DNA of 64,000 nucleotides from Natronorubrum sediminis (GCF_900108095.1 NZ_FNWL01000002.1:602748-666747); one strand, 5' to 3'. Numbered from the stretch's first letter, positions 24,811 to 34,147 are shown. Program-made: numbers and translations. The notes: a model not told the origin generated them from the sequence alone.

Positions 24811-24849
24811 GATAACTCAAAGCTAAAAACTTATCTTCCCTGAGTTATC
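24811..24849 (+). promoter_or_regulatory. Dyad around a TATA element
   Basis: GATAACTCA (24811-24819) and TGAGTTATC (24841-24849) are perfect 9-base inverted arms. Between them lies CTAAAAACTTAT, a TATA-like stretch at about 24823-24834. The ATG of the small membrane protein is at 24861. The arms flank the core promoter, as expected for a dimeric regulator. Confidence 0.5.
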
Positions 24850-24860
24850 TGATCAGTGTA

Positions 24861-25247
24861 ATGAATGGATACCTGATGCGTGTTTCGGGGCTGGCCGGCC
24901 TCGCGGCGTGGTTCGCGATGGAGTTGTACGCCCAATTGGTGCGCGACCCAGTCCTCTACGGCGGCCAGAGCGTCCCGCCGGAGTTTCTCGAGGCGGCCCA
25001 GCAATCGTTGCTCGTCGGATCGATCGTCGTGGTCGTCTACGGCCAGATTCTTACGCAGGGATCGGCGGACAGCGAACCCGGCTGGCTTCGCTCGCTCGCG
25101 ATTGGCGTCCAGTGGGGCATTCCGACGCTGATCGCCCTCGATGCAATCGTCGGTGGCGTCTCGAATCTCGGATTTCTCGTGTTAGTTTCACTTCTCGCTG
25201 GAGTTATCGCCATTCTGGGAATTATCACGACTGATAGGCCCAACTGA
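24861..25247 (+). CDS. Small multi-helix membrane protein
   Basis: A protein of 128 residues with about four hydrophobic stretches: GLAGLAAWFAMELYAQLV, SLLVGSIVVVVYGQIL, IGVQWGIPTLIALDAIVGG, and LGFLVLVSLLAGVIAILGII. I do not recognise a characterised family. Its promoter holds the 9-base inverted repeat at 24811-24849, which suggests specific regulation. It is on its own, divergent from the nucleoside phosphorylase. Confidence 0.6.
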   Translation: MNGYLMRVSGLAGLAAWFAMELYAQLVRDPVLYGGQSVPPEFLEAAQQSLLVGSIVVVVYGQILTQGSADSEPGWLRSLAIGVQWGIPTLIALDAIVGGVSNLGFLVLVSLLAGVIAILGIITTDRPN

Positions 25248-25506
25248 CTACTGTGTGACACTGTTGCAAGGGTTTGTTTGGATGTGTACTCGAGGTGATG
25301 GCTGCACTGGTTGATTCCGTCTTCTGGCCTATTTGGACGACGAGAGGGTCTGTAGAGCGAATGGAAATAGCACCCTTGCTGGTATCTTTCACCCACATGT
25401 TGGATAGAATAACATATTGGGTAACACGATATTCACGAACGAAAGCTTTACCATATATCGTACAAATTCACTGATATCAACCCTACCCAGTGGTTGAAGT
25501 GCAACA

Positions 25507-26145
25507 ATGACAGAAGATAATGGACTACTGACGCGACGGACAGTTCTCAGATCAGGCGCAGGAGCGGCAGCACTCGGTGCAGTGGGTGCTGGTGCGGTGT
25601 TCTATAGTTCTCAATCAGCCTTGGCAGCAGAGCACGATCTTGGTGAGGACGATACCTCGGTGCGGGCTGATGAAGACGGTGAACTCGTGGCAGTTGAGAT
25701 TACGCCAGATATTACTGTAGAATGGTCAAACCTCGATGATACCGAGACCACAGCTAATATCGAAATCAGTGCTGCGGTGGATCCAGATGAGGGGGAGGAG
25801 TTGGAAAGCGTAGGAGAGAGCTATGAACTTTCTCTCCAAGATGATGAGGATGACGATTACGAATCAGGTGAAACATCGGAAGTATTCGATGCTGTTAACC
25901 TCTATAATGAGATAGATGGTCTCAGCGATGAGGATATTGCGGATATTGATGAAGATGAAACCTTCAATATCGATGTGGAGGTCGCTGTAACTGTTGACGA
26001 CGATGATAATGTCGGTGGCGAGTTGGAAGCAACCGCTAGTAGTGATCTTGAGCTCACAGTCCAGGGGGGAGCTAACTTAGATGAAATTTCTGGTGACATT
26101 ACGATAGACGCTACATCAGATGTTGACGACGACGACGAGACCTAA
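25507..26145 (+). CDS. Tat-exported acidic protein of unknown function
   Basis: A protein of 212 residues. LTRRTVLRSGAGAAALGAVG at residues 8-27 is a Tat signal, with a probable signal-peptidase site near SALAAEH. The mature part is rich in Asp and Glu and alternates beta-strand-like hydrophobics (ELVAVEITPDITVEWSNL, FNIDVEVAVTV, DLELTVQGG), resembling a single extracellular beta-sandwich. There is no lipobox or C-terminal anchor. Its DNA is clearly AT-richer than the flanking core genes, with less biased third codon positions. It is followed by a terminator-like hairpin and by another exported protein. Confidence 0.7.
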   Translation: MTEDNGLLTRRTVLRSGAGAAALGAVGAGAVFYSSQSALAAEHDLGEDDTSVRADEDGELVAVEITPDITVEWSNLDDTETTANIEISAAVDPDEGEELESVGESYELSLQDDEDDDYESGETSEVFDAVNLYNEIDGLSDEDIADIDEDETFNIDVEVAVTVDDDDNVGGELEATASSDLELTVQGGANLDEISGDITIDATSDVDDDDET

Positions 26146-26165
26146 GGAACAAGTTATTACATATC

Positions 26166-26215
26166 ACTAACACACTCATTTACAATTGAGGCAGGTGTTA
26201 GTGGTTCAATTTTTA
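26166..26215 (+). terminator. Terminator after the Tat-exported protein gene
   Basis: CACTAACAC (26166-26174) pairs perfectly with GTGTTAGTG (26196-26204), followed by GTTCAATTTTTATAATAAAT. A stem plus T run 20 bases after the stop codon is a good termination signal. Confidence 0.65.
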
Positions 26216-26286
26216 TAATAAATACTATGGGAGAAAACATTCCAGCAGTATTTTCAACCTGTTAGAGTAAACAGTAGTGTAACGGT

Positions 26287-26302
26287 CCACCACAGTTGGT
26301 GG
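26287..26302 (+). promoter_or_regulatory. Short dyad upstream of the surface protein gene
   Basis: CCACCA-cagt-TGGTGG, with perfect 6-base arms, ends 29 bases before the ATG at 26332. That is where TATA or an operator would lie. Its role is unknown. Confidence 0.35.
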
Positions 26303-26331
26303 AGTATTGACATACCACTATCACCCTTACA

Positions 26332-27432
26332 ATGGGATCAAAGACATACCATCTTGCCGTATTTGGCCTTCTTGGAGTACTAATTGTCTTTGCGCTCACC
26401 ATTGGAACCGGTGCCGCGATCTCGACACTGGCAGACGGAGATGTAACAATGGAGGGGGACATAGATGTCACTGTTGAATCATCTGTCGATAAATCTAATA
26501 CAACCATTGGTTTGAACGGCACCAGCGAAGACGAAGATGACGACGACGGCGGAGGCGGCATCTCCCTCCCACCACCTGACTCCGGCTCGAGCGGCGACGA
26601 CTTAATCGGCTCAGCCCCAAGTGACGTCATTACCCAGGAGTCCGAATCCGGCACCGTCTCCCAGACGGAGCCGACGACGTTCGTGCAAACGGCTGTCGAG
26701 TCCCTCGAGTTCGAGGACCCGGATCCGTCGTGGTCGGTGGCGGCTCGAGACCTGAATCAGGAGCCGGCGGCGAACGGGGACGCGCCGGGTGAGACACTCG
26801 AGGTCAGTATGGTCAGCGTCTCCGACGCGGCTGTGGGCGAGTCCACGACGATGCAGTTGGCAGTCGATCCGGCCGATCTCGAGGGCGTTAGTGACAGTGC
26901 CAGCGCGAGCGAGGTTCGGATCTTCGCCGCGACGGACGACGGCTGGGAGCCACTTGGCACGTCCGTCGTCGAGGAAGGCGAGGGTGGGAGCGATCACGTC
27001 CTCGAGGCCGAGACCTCGGCAGAAGAAAACGGCGTCTACGCCGTCAGCCACGTCGGCCAACCGACGGCGGCCATCGACCTCGAGTCCGAGACGGTCACGG
27101 CTGGGGAGGACCTCGAGTTCTCCGGTGGCGACTCCCTCGATAGCGACTACGACCTCGAGTCCTTCGAGTGGACGATCGACGACACGGAGTTCGAGGGCGA
27201 AACGGCGACGGAAGCCATCGACGAACCCGGCGAATACACGGTCTGGCTGACGGTCACGAACGAAGCGGGTGAGACCGACTCCACGTCGTCGACGCTGACC
27301 GTCGAAGCCGCGGCCGACGAGGCGGACGACGACGGCATTCCGGCCGGTGGCCCCGTCCTCGTGGCTCTTGCCGCCGTCGTCACCGCGCTCGTCGCCCGCA
27401 CGAGAAACTGGCTTCGCAGTGAAGCCAGCTAA
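26332..27432 (+). CDS. Surface protein with a PGF-pre-PGF-like region, PKD domain and C-terminal anchor
   Basis: A protein of 366 residues. The N-terminus YHLAVFGLLGVLIVFALTI is a signal or anchor helix. An acidic glycine/proline linker (about residues 65-85) follows. Residues of about 155-240 (LEVSMVSVSDAAVGESTTMQ, DGWEPLGTSVV, ENGVYAVSHV) resemble the PGF-pre-PGF domain of archaeal surface proteins. Then comes a PKD-type beta domain (SFEWTIDDTEFEGE, GEYTVWLTVTNEAG), and the protein ends with helix GPVLVALAAVVTALVA and basic RTRNWLR. The tail lacks a PGF motif. The first 65 codons are AT-rich like the preceding gene; the rest is GC-rich, which suggests a recombined gene. Confidence 0.7.
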   Translation: MGSKTYHLAVFGLLGVLIVFALTIGTGAAISTLADGDVTMEGDIDVTVESSVDKSNTTIGLNGTSEDEDDDDGGGGISLPPPDSGSSGDDLIGSAPSDVITQESESGTVSQTEPTTFVQTAVESLEFEDPDPSWSVAARDLNQEPAANGDAPGETLEVSMVSVSDAAVGESTTMQLAVDPADLEGVSDSASASEVRIFAATDDGWEPLGTSVVEEGEGGSDHVLEAETSAEENGVYAVSHVGQPTAAIDLESETVTAGEDLEFSGGDSLDSDYDLESFEWTIDDTEFEGETATEAIDEPGEYTVWLTVTNEAGETDSTSSTLTVEAAADEADDDGIPAGGPVLVALAAVVTALVARTRNWLRSEAS

Positions 27433-27628
27433 TCGGACTCGAGATCACCGCTCGAAACGGCGATTCGCAGCCATCGAGTCGGTGACTCGAGACCCATCGG
27501 TCGGACAACCCGTTCGTCCCACTTTGCGAACGTATTTTCACTGAGTGGTTCCGTTGGATGATAGTCCAAATTAAAACAATAATATTCTCGATACCTTTTT
27601 ACTGGTCACAATCTTGTGTCCGGCCACG

Positions 27629-29926
27629 GTGAGTACTCTATCAAGCCGGCTTCCCGATGAGATCCGGCGGTCGTATTCGCGGAAAATGCTCGTCCTCTTT
27701 GCAGTCATCATCCTCTGTATCACCTCGATCGGCGGGGTCATCTACCTGCAAACGGGCAGTGCACTCGAGGCCGAAACGGCGGACGAACTCGAGCAATCGA
27801 CGCAACTCCAATCGAACGTATTGGCCGAGAGCATCGATCGCTACCAACACCACGTGCGGACGCTGGCCGAGTCCAACGTGATCAACAGCGGCACGGACGG
27901 CGAAATCGAGTTGACGCTGAATAGCGAGGTGTCCTCGGCCCCCGATAGCGTCGTCGCCGCCCACTACATCGATACGGACGACTACGAGGTCCTCATCAGT
28001 AGCGACGACGACGCCGAAGGCGTCAGCTTCGCAGACGAGGGCGTCGACTGGGCGACAGACGACACGCTCCACGACGGCCAGTCGGGGATCCACCTCACGG
28101 ATCCATACGACGATCCAGTGACCGATAACGCCTCGATCGCGATCACGAGTTCGGTCCCCGAGGAATCCGATCGCGGGGTCGTCTTCGTCATCGATCAGGA
28201 CGACCACGCGAGCGAACTCGCCTCGCCGTCGCTCGAGGACGACGCGTTCACCCAGATCGTCAACGAAGATGGCGAGGTCGTCATGAGCCACGACGACGAG
28301 GCCGCCACGGACGAACACCACGGGGTCGACGACGAGGACGATCCGCGTGCGGCCGCAATCGAAAGCGGACTCGAGGGCGAAACCGGCTACCTCGAGTCCG
28401 ACGTCGGCGGCAGCGAGATGGCCCTCGGCTACGCACCGGTCGACGGAACAGACTGGGTCATCATGGCCCACACGCCGATGGACGCGGCCTACGACCTCCA
28501 CCAGAGCGTCACGCGTTCGGTGATCGCGCTCGTGCTCGTCTCGTTGCTCGGCCTGGGAACCATCGGCGTGGTCGTTGGCCGAAATATGTCTCGGTCGCTG
28601 AACGAACTCACGGCCAAAACGCGGGAAGTCGAACAGGGCAACCTCGAGACGGAACTCGAGTCGGATCGCATCGACGAAATCGGCGAGTTGTACGCCGCGT
28701 TCCGGAGTATGCGAGATTCGTTGCGGGAAACGCTCCACGAGGTCAACACGGCGAAAAAGCGAGCGGAGCGACGAGAGCAGACGCTCGAAGTATTGGTTCA
28801 ACAACTCGAGCAGGAGGCGAGTGAGGTGATGAAGCGGGCGGCCGACGGCGACCTCACGCAGCGAATGGACGTGACGGAAGGCAACGAAGCCATCGAACAG
28901 GTCGCCACCGAGTACAACGAGATGATCGAGCGGATCGAGACGACGATCGACGATCCGAAACGGTTCGCGGGCGACGTGGCATCCCACAGTGAGCAGGTCA
29001 CGGCGAACGTCGAGGAGGTCCAAGCCGCAAGCGAGCAGGTGTCGACGGCCGTCCAGGACATCTCTTCGCACATCGACCACCAACACACGATGTTCAGATC
29101 CGCGGCCGGGGAGATGGCCGAAATCGAACAGATGGCCGACGATATCGCCTCCCTGTCCGAATCGGTGAGCCACTCGGCGACGCAAACGGCGGCGGCCGGA
29201 GAGGAGGGGCGCTCGACGGCCCGCAATGCGAAGGAGGCAATGTCTCGCATCGACGAGGAATCCAAGCAGACCCTACGAGAGATCGAAAAACTCGAGCAAC
29301 AGATGGCCGAAATCGAGGAGATCGTCGACATGATCTCCGAGCACGCAGCCCAGACGGACCTCCTCGCGTTGAGTGCGAACATCGAGGCGTCGAGACAGAC
29401 GACGGAGACGACGGAGTTCGGAACCGTCGCCGCGGAGGTCAAAGAACTGGCCAGAGAGACGAAAGAGTCCGCCGCCGAAATCGACACGATCATCGCCTCT
29501 CTCGAGTCTCAACTCGAGCGGACGACCTGGGAGGTCGAGGCAACGCGAAGCGAGATCGACGAGAGTAAGGCGGTGATCGAAGAGACCGTCGACACCCTCG
29601 AGAGCATCGCAACCTACACGACCTCGACCTCGAGTGGCGTTCAACAGATCGCGTCACTCAGCCAGCAACAGTCCGACTCGACCCAGGACGCCAGGCAGTT
29701 GATCACGAACGCGACGGAACTGAGCGAGCAGGTGACGGCGGAGACGGAGACGGTCGCCGCTGCGACCGAAGAGCAGACGAGTTCGCTCGAGGAAGTCACC
29801 ACGAGCGCGAACCAACTCGCGAGCGAAGCCCAATCCCTCCACAGCACGCTCGATTACTTCGAGACCGCGGCGGACGACGAACCGGAACACCACTTCAAGT
29901 TCTCACACGGCACGCTCGAGGAGTAG
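27629..29926 (+). CDS. Methyl-accepting chemotaxis transducer (Htr type)
   Basis: A protein of 765 residues. Membrane helix one is MLVLFAVIILCITSIGGVIY (about 20-40). An acidic extracellular sensor region of about 250 residues follows, of likely double-Cache type. Membrane helix two is SVIALVLVSLLGLGTIGVVV (about 292-312), then HAMP domains (NMSRSLNELTAKTREVEQGN) and a long methyl-accepting coiled coil. The signalling tip reads AAQTDLLALSANIEASRQTT, a diverged form of the usual QTNLLALNAAIEAAR tip. It would bind CheA/CheW at the cytoplasmic end. The ligand is unknown and no che genes are nearby. GTG 27629 is preferred to TTG 27614. Confidence 0.88.
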   Translation: MSTLSSRLPDEIRRSYSRKMLVLFAVIILCITSIGGVIYLQTGSALEAETADELEQSTQLQSNVLAESIDRYQHHVRTLAESNVINSGTDGEIELTLNSEVSSAPDSVVAAHYIDTDDYEVLISSDDDAEGVSFADEGVDWATDDTLHDGQSGIHLTDPYDDPVTDNASIAITSSVPEESDRGVVFVIDQDDHASELASPSLEDDAFTQIVNEDGEVVMSHDDEAATDEHHGVDDEDDPRAAAIESGLEGETGYLESDVGGSEMALGYAPVDGTDWVIMAHTPMDAAYDLHQSVTRSVIALVLVSLLGLGTIGVVVGRNMSRSLNELTAKTREVEQGNLETELESDRIDEIGELYAAFRSMRDSLRETLHEVNTAKKRAERREQTLEVLVQQLEQEASEVMKRAADGDLTQRMDVTEGNEAIEQVATEYNEMIERIETTIDDPKRFAGDVASHSEQVTANVEEVQAASEQVSTAVQDISSHIDHQHTMFRSAAGEMAEIEQMADDIASLSESVSHSATQTAAAGEEGRSTARNAKEAMSRIDEESKQTLREIEKLEQQMAEIEEIVDMISEHAAQTDLLALSANIEASRQTTETTEFGTVAAEVKELARETKESAAEIDTIIASLESQLERTTWEVEATRSEIDESKAVIEETVDTLESIATYTTSTSSGVQQIASLSQQQSDSTQDARQLITNATELSEQVTAETETVAAATEEQTSSLEEVTTSANQLASEAQSLHSTLDYFETAADDEPEHHFKFSHGTLEE

Positions 29927-30041
29927 TCTCTCGAGCGAGACGGTTTCGGAGCGGACGTCGACCTATCGGCGAGCGACTCGACCCTACAGTCGGCGTTTTC
30001 CCGCCAACAGGTTTGTCCGTACGGACAGCCTCGAAACGGCT

Positions 30042-30473
30042 ATGAGGGAGGGAACGCTCGCGGACACCTACGTTGCCGCGATCCAACACGACCTCGCGTC
30101 GCTCCCCACGGAGGCGACGCTCGTCGGCGTCGTTCGCCAGCCGACGTCGTGGTTTCACGCCGCCGTCGACGAGAACTATCCCGAACTCGGACCGCCAGCA
30201 GACCTCCTCGAGTCGTTTCAGACGACCGTCGAGGACTACAAAATGCGCGGCCTCTGCGAGGAGGGAGCCCACAACGCCGCCTGGGAGGAAGTCGACTTCG
30301 AGGTGCGCTATCGCTCCTATCTCGAGGATTCGAACGAGCCACGCGAGGCGCGCAGCGACCTCGAGAAGCGCCTCGGGAGCGGCGAATCGATCGTGCTCGT
30401 CTGCTTCGAAAATACGGAATCGAAACGGTGTCACCGGACGATTTTGCGCGACGTACTCGACGGCGACGAGTAA
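30042..30473 (+). CDS. DUF488 family protein
   Basis: A protein of 143 residues. It opens MREGTLADTYVAAIQHDL, continues with VGVVRQPTSWFHAAVDEN, YKMRGLCEEGAHNAAWEE and YRSYL, and closes with IVLVCFENTESKRCHRTIL, the DUF488 signature of a Cys/Glu strand followed by a CHR motif. The family is unassigned biochemically. The gene stands alone between the transducer and the flavin reductase. Confidence 0.82.
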   Translation: MREGTLADTYVAAIQHDLASLPTEATLVGVVRQPTSWFHAAVDENYPELGPPADLLESFQTTVEDYKMRGLCEEGAHNAAWEEVDFEVRYRSYLEDSNEPREARSDLEKRLGSGESIVLVCFENTESKRCHRTILRDVLDGDE

Positions 30474-30633
30474 CCGTGTGGTTGCCAGGACGGCCCCTGA
30501 TATCGACGCTTCGCAGGTGAGGCGGGGCCACGTCCAGGACTCGTTCGATCCCGCCACAGTCCGGTTAGATTAACCGAACGCCCCCGACGAACGACACAAA
30601 CAGTTACAGCAGCCAGGTCACTATGTGAGAGAG

Positions 30634-31227
30634 ATGCACGCGTTCGACCCATCGGAGCGAACACAGGACGAAGTCGCACGATTCGTAAAAACCGTCGTCA
30701 CGCCGCGACCGATCGCCTGGATCAGTACGCAAAGCGCGGACGGCACCGAGAATCTGGCACCATTTAGCTCCTACAACTACGTCTCGTTACAGGAACCGAC
30801 CGTCTTGTTCAACTCGCCGAACGGCGAGCCAGACGAACTAAAAGATACGGCCAGAAACGCCCTCGAGACTGAGGAGTTCGTCGTCAACGTCGTCACGGAA
30901 GCCGATATCGAACGGATGGACCACACGTCGGCGGCGATTCCCGAAGACGAAAGCGAGTTCGACCTCGCCGAGGTCGACCGCGGCGAGTGTGAAACCGTCG
31001 CTGCGCCGCGGGTAGCCGACGCGGCCGTCTCGATGGAGTGTACCCTCTACGATTCGATCGAGATTCACGACAAACTGATGATTCTCGGCGACGTCCAGTA
31101 TATGCACGTCGACGAGGAACTGCTCACCGACGGCAAACTCGACATGCGCGACCTCGATACTGTCGGCCGCCTCGGTGGCCCCTATTACACCGTGTCCGAC
31201 ATGCTTCCGTTCGAACGGCAATTCTAA
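30634..31227 (+). CDS. Flavin reductase-like FMN-binding protein
   Basis: A protein of 197 residues of the flavin reductase domain family. VTPRPIAWISTQSADGTENL and APFSSYNYVSLQEPTVLFNS are the FMN-binding strands and loop, EEFVVNVVTE lies in the core, and GRLGGPYYTV is near the end. Members reduce FMN with NAD(P)H or act as FMN-dependent oxidoreductases; the substrate is unknown. The start MHAFDPSERT at 30634 is chosen over GTG 30625. Confidence 0.85.
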   Translation: MHAFDPSERTQDEVARFVKTVVTPRPIAWISTQSADGTENLAPFSSYNYVSLQEPTVLFNSPNGEPDELKDTARNALETEEFVVNVVTEADIERMDHTSAAIPEDESEFDLAEVDRGECETVAAPRVADAAVSMECTLYDSIEIHDKLMILGDVQYMHVDEELLTDGKLDMRDLDTVGRLGGPYYTVSDMLPFERQF

Positions 31228-31249
31228 CGCGAGCGACTCGAGCGACGCG

Positions 31250-31335
31250 GTCGACGATCGACCTCACACGATCGACTCCACACGATCGCCCTCACTCGAG
31301 CGTCTTTACTCAAGCGTCTTCATTCGAGCATCTCC
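31250..31335. repeat. Short tandem repeats between the flavin reductase gene and cdd
   Basis: Two short periodic blocks adjoin. First, repeats of a CACACGATCG core (about 31263-31290). Then three 14-base units ACTCGAGCGTCTTT, ACTCAAGCGTCTTC, ATTCGAGCATCTCC (31294-31335). The last unit covers the stop codon and final codons of cdd, so the repeat has grown out of, or into, a coding end. Confidence 0.6.
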
Positions 31336-31712
31336 TCGGTGATCGTATCGGGTAACAACTCGCCCAGAGTGTACTCCGCTGGGGGGTCGTCGTCGCCGCG
31401 ATCACAGAGCACGACGAGGTCGTCGTCACAGAACTCAGCGAGCGTCTGGCGGCACATCCCACAGGGCGTCACACCGTCTCGCTGGCCGGAACTGACGGCT
31501 ACTCGAGTGAACTCGCGATGCCCGTTCTTGACCGCCTCGGCGATCGCGACCTCTTCGGCGTGAAGACTGTTGCTGTAGTTCGCGTTCTCGAGATTGCAGC
31601 CGACGAACACCTCACCGTCTGCCGTCTCGAGGGCAGCGCCGACCGGGTACTCGGAGTAGGGAACGTGGGCGTTCGACTGAACGTCGCGGGCAGTCTCGAG
31701 TAAGTCTGTCAT
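31320..31712 (-). CDS. cdd: Cytidine deaminase
   Basis: A protein of 130 residues. HAEEVAIAEAV holds the catalytic Glu and zinc-binding His/Cys-type ligand, and TPCGMCRQTL holds the two zinc-binding Cys residues. VPYSEYPVGAALETADG and NLENANYSNSLHAEE complete the family pattern. It hydrolyses cytidine or deoxycytidine to uridine forms. It follows the nucleoside-importer operon on the same strand after 148 bases, so import and deamination may be expressed together. The start is MTDLLETARD at 31712. Confidence 0.94.
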   Translation of the reverse strand: MTDLLETARDVQSNAHVPYSEYPVGAALETADGEVFVGCNLENANYSNSLHAEEVAIAEAVKNGHREFTRVAVSSGQRDGVTPCGMCRQTLAEFCDDDLVVLCDRGDDDPPAEYTLGELLPDTITEEMLE

Positions 31713-31860
31713 AGCTGCTACTGGCTCGAGGACGGGCAAGAAGGCATCGACCGACTGACCGACTCGGGACGTGCGTGTGGTGTCGAATGGGCGACGGTGG
31801 AACCAACGTTGGAGAATCGGGCGCTCGAGGCGTTCGTTCGATTCCTCGAGCCGACGAGAG

Positions 31861-32907
31861 TCAGTCTTCGCCGGATTCGTAGTGATCGCCGGCGGCGTCG
31901 GGCAGTCTGGTGCGACCGACGAGTGCGATCACGACGATCACCGTCGCGTGGGGGATGATCTGGATGATGTTCGTCGGGACGGAGATGCCGGCACCCTGGA
32001 GTTGGGTCTGCATCGCGTCCAACCCGGCGAAGAGGAGCGAACCGCCCAGTGCACCGACTGGGTGGTAGTTCGCGAGCAGGTACGTCGCAATCGCGATGAA
32101 ACCGCGACCGTCGATCACGGTTTCGCCGGTTCCGGTGAACGTACCGAGGTAGCCGAGTGCGAACCCGGCACCGCCGAGGCCCGCGAACACGCCTGAGAGG
32201 ATCACAGCCGTATATCTGACTCGTTGCACGTCGACGCCGGCCGTGTCGAGAGCTTTGGGGTTCTCGCCGCTCGCGACGACCCAGCGGCCAAAGCGCGTGT
32301 GATTGAGGACGAACCAACCGAAGACGAACGCGCCGAGCATAATGTAGACTTGCGGCGGCGTGTCGAACAGCAGGTGTCCGAACAGCGGAATCTCCGAGAG
32401 GAGCGGGATCGTGACGTTGTCGAACGTCCCGACGTCGCTCGTGTTCGGACTCTCGAAGACCAGCCGCGAGACGAACGGTGCGAGTCCCAGCGCAATCAGC
32501 CAGAGTGCGAGGCCGGCGATGATCTGATCAGCCTTGAACTCGATACAGACGATCGCGAACAACAGCGCGAAGAGCGTGCTCACGAGCACGCCTGCGAGCA
32601 GCCCCCACCAGTGATGAGAGATGGTGAACGTGGATTCGCCGCCGCCGAGCCAGAACGTCGCGACGATTGCACTGAACGCCGAGACGATGAGCAGGCCTTC
32701 GATCCCGATGTTGATCACGCCACTCTTCTCCGCGAAGATGCCACCGAGGGCGGCGAGCGCGATCGGAACGGCGAGTCGCAGCGTCGCGGCCTGCCAGCTC
32801 GGTGGAGTCGCCCAGAGGAACACGACGAGTGTGAGGGCGCTGACGGCGAGCACGACAGCCGGGCGACGGTTGTACCACTCCCGGAGAGTGGTGAACGGAT
32901 TACGCAT
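31861..32907 (-). CDS. Nucleoside-type ABC transporter permease (second subunit)
   Basis: A membrane protein of 348 residues of the BmpA-associated permease family (YufQ/NupC-like). LRLAVPIALAALGGIFAEKS, GVINIGIEGLLIVSAF, and the EAA-type region SGENPKALDTAGVDVQRVRY are conserved. It forms the channel with the upstream permease. The start MRNPFTTLRE at 32907 overlaps the end of the preceding gene by 8 bases, a sign of tight operon packing. Confidence 0.88.
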   Translation of the reverse strand: MRNPFTTLREWYNRRPAVVLAVSALTLVVFLWATPPSWQAATLRLAVPIALAALGGIFAEKSGVINIGIEGLLIVSAFSAIVATFWLGGGESTFTISHHWWGLLAGVLVSTLFALLFAIVCIEFKADQIIAGLALWLIALGLAPFVSRLVFESPNTSDVGTFDNVTIPLLSEIPLFGHLLFDTPPQVYIMLGAFVFGWFVLNHTRFGRWVVASGENPKALDTAGVDVQRVRYTAVILSGVFAGLGGAGFALGYLGTFTGTGETVIDGRGFIAIATYLLANYHPVGALGGSLLFAGLDAMQTQLQGAGISVPTNIIQIIPHATVIVVIALVGRTRLPDAAGDHYESGED

Positions 32908-34147
32908 CGTCCTCACCTCCGGCGTTGACAGGTTCACCGCCGTCCGTCTGGACGGGTTGGACGTCCTCGAAGTCGACGTATCGACCGCCGATCATGCGGA
33001 AGAACTCCGGCATGGCGACGAACAGGATGATGAGGCCGCTCAGAATGCCCACCAGTTCGGGCGGAACGTCCGTCGCGGTACTGATTGACTGCGAGCCACT
33101 GTCGAGGAGGCCAAAGAGGAACGCGGAGGCCCCGATACCGAGCGGGCTGTTCCCCGCGAGGATCGAGACGGCGATGCCGTCGAACCCGAGGTCGGGGACG
33201 CTCGTGATCCACTCGCCTTGAACCATGAGCACCCACAGCGAGCCCCCGATGCCGCCGAGTGCGCCCGAGAGCGTCATCGCCCCGACGATCATGCGTTTCT
33301 CGTCGACACCGCTGTACGCAGCAGCTTCTGGCTGGACGCCACTCGTCCGGAGTTCGTAGCCGAAGGCGGTCCGCGAGAGCATCCAGGCGACGCCGATCAT
33401 ACAAAAGATTGCGAACGCGAGCGCGAGCAGTGAGAAGTTCCACCGACTGCTGAAGCCGAGAAACGGAACGTTCGGAATCTCTGCGTAGGCGGGAATCGAT
33501 TCGGTCTGCTGGTTCGTACTTTCCGGGTCCTGAAACTGCCAGGCCAGTAGCGTCGCCGCGACGCCGCCAGCGACAAAGTTGAGCATAATCGTCGTGATAA
33601 CCTCGTTCGCGTCGGCGTACGCCTTGAGCGCCCCCGGAATCGCACCGTAGAGCCCGCCTGCGACCGCGCCGGCGAGGAGGCCAAGCGGAATCAAGACGAC
33701 GGTCCCGATAAACCCGCTCGGAACGATCACCGACGCGTAGAGGACGGTGACCGCCGTCGCGAGACTCCCCATGATCAGTTGCCCCTGCGTTCCGATGTTG
33801 AATAGCCCAGCCCGGAACGCGACCGCGAACGACAACCCGGTGAAGATCAACAGCGTCGTCTGCGCGAGCGTCTCCGCGAGGTTGTAGTTACGAAGCGCCC
33901 AGTCTCCCTCGAGCGGGTGGCCGATCGCTCCGAAGAACAGTTCGTAGAAGACCTGCATCGGATTGTAACAGAACGTGAACCCGGCCACGTTGAGGCCCGA
34001 TTGACATGACGCGTACGCGCCGGAGACGAAAACGAGGACACCACCCACGACGATCGCTGCGAGCAGCGAGGCAACGCTGATCGCGATTCGCTCGAGGACC
34101 GAGGCGTGGACGAGTCGCCTGAGGAGGCGTTTCAAACGGGCTTTCAT
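32900..34147 (-). CDS. Nucleoside-type ABC transporter permease (first subunit)
   Basis: A membrane protein of 415 residues of the YufP/NupB-like permease family. AFRAGLFNIGTQGQLIMGSL is its best-known signature, and EVITTIMLNFVAGGVAATLL and RTSGVQPEAAAYSGVDEKRM follow. An extended, acidic C-terminus of about 25 residues ends the protein. It overlaps the ATPase gene by 4 bases (ATGA) and the next permease by 8. Confidence 0.88.
   Translation of the reverse strand: MKARLKRLLRRLVHASVLERIAISVASLLAAIVVGGVLVFVSGAYASCQSGLNVAGFTFCYNPMQVFYELFFGAIGHPLEGDWALRNYNLAETLAQTTLLIFTGLSFAVAFRAGLFNIGTQGQLIMGSLATAVTVLYASVIVPSGFIGTVVLIPLGLLAGAVAGGLYGAIPGALKAYADANEVITTIMLNFVAGGVAATLLAWQFQDPESTNQQTESIPAYAEIPNVPFLGFSSRWNFSLLALAFAIFCMIGVAWMLSRTAFGYELRTSGVQPEAAAYSGVDEKRMIVGAMTLSGALGGIGGSLWVLMVQGEWITSVPDLGFDGIAVSILAGNSPLGIGASAFLFGLLDSGSQSISTATDVPPELVGILSGLIILFVAMPEFFRMIGGRYVDFEDVQPVQTDGGEPVNAGGEDDA

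Noticed and set aside
25507-27432. Pilin or S-layer operon
   Set aside because: No type IV pilin signal or partner genes are visible; the two exported proteins do not share a recognised system.
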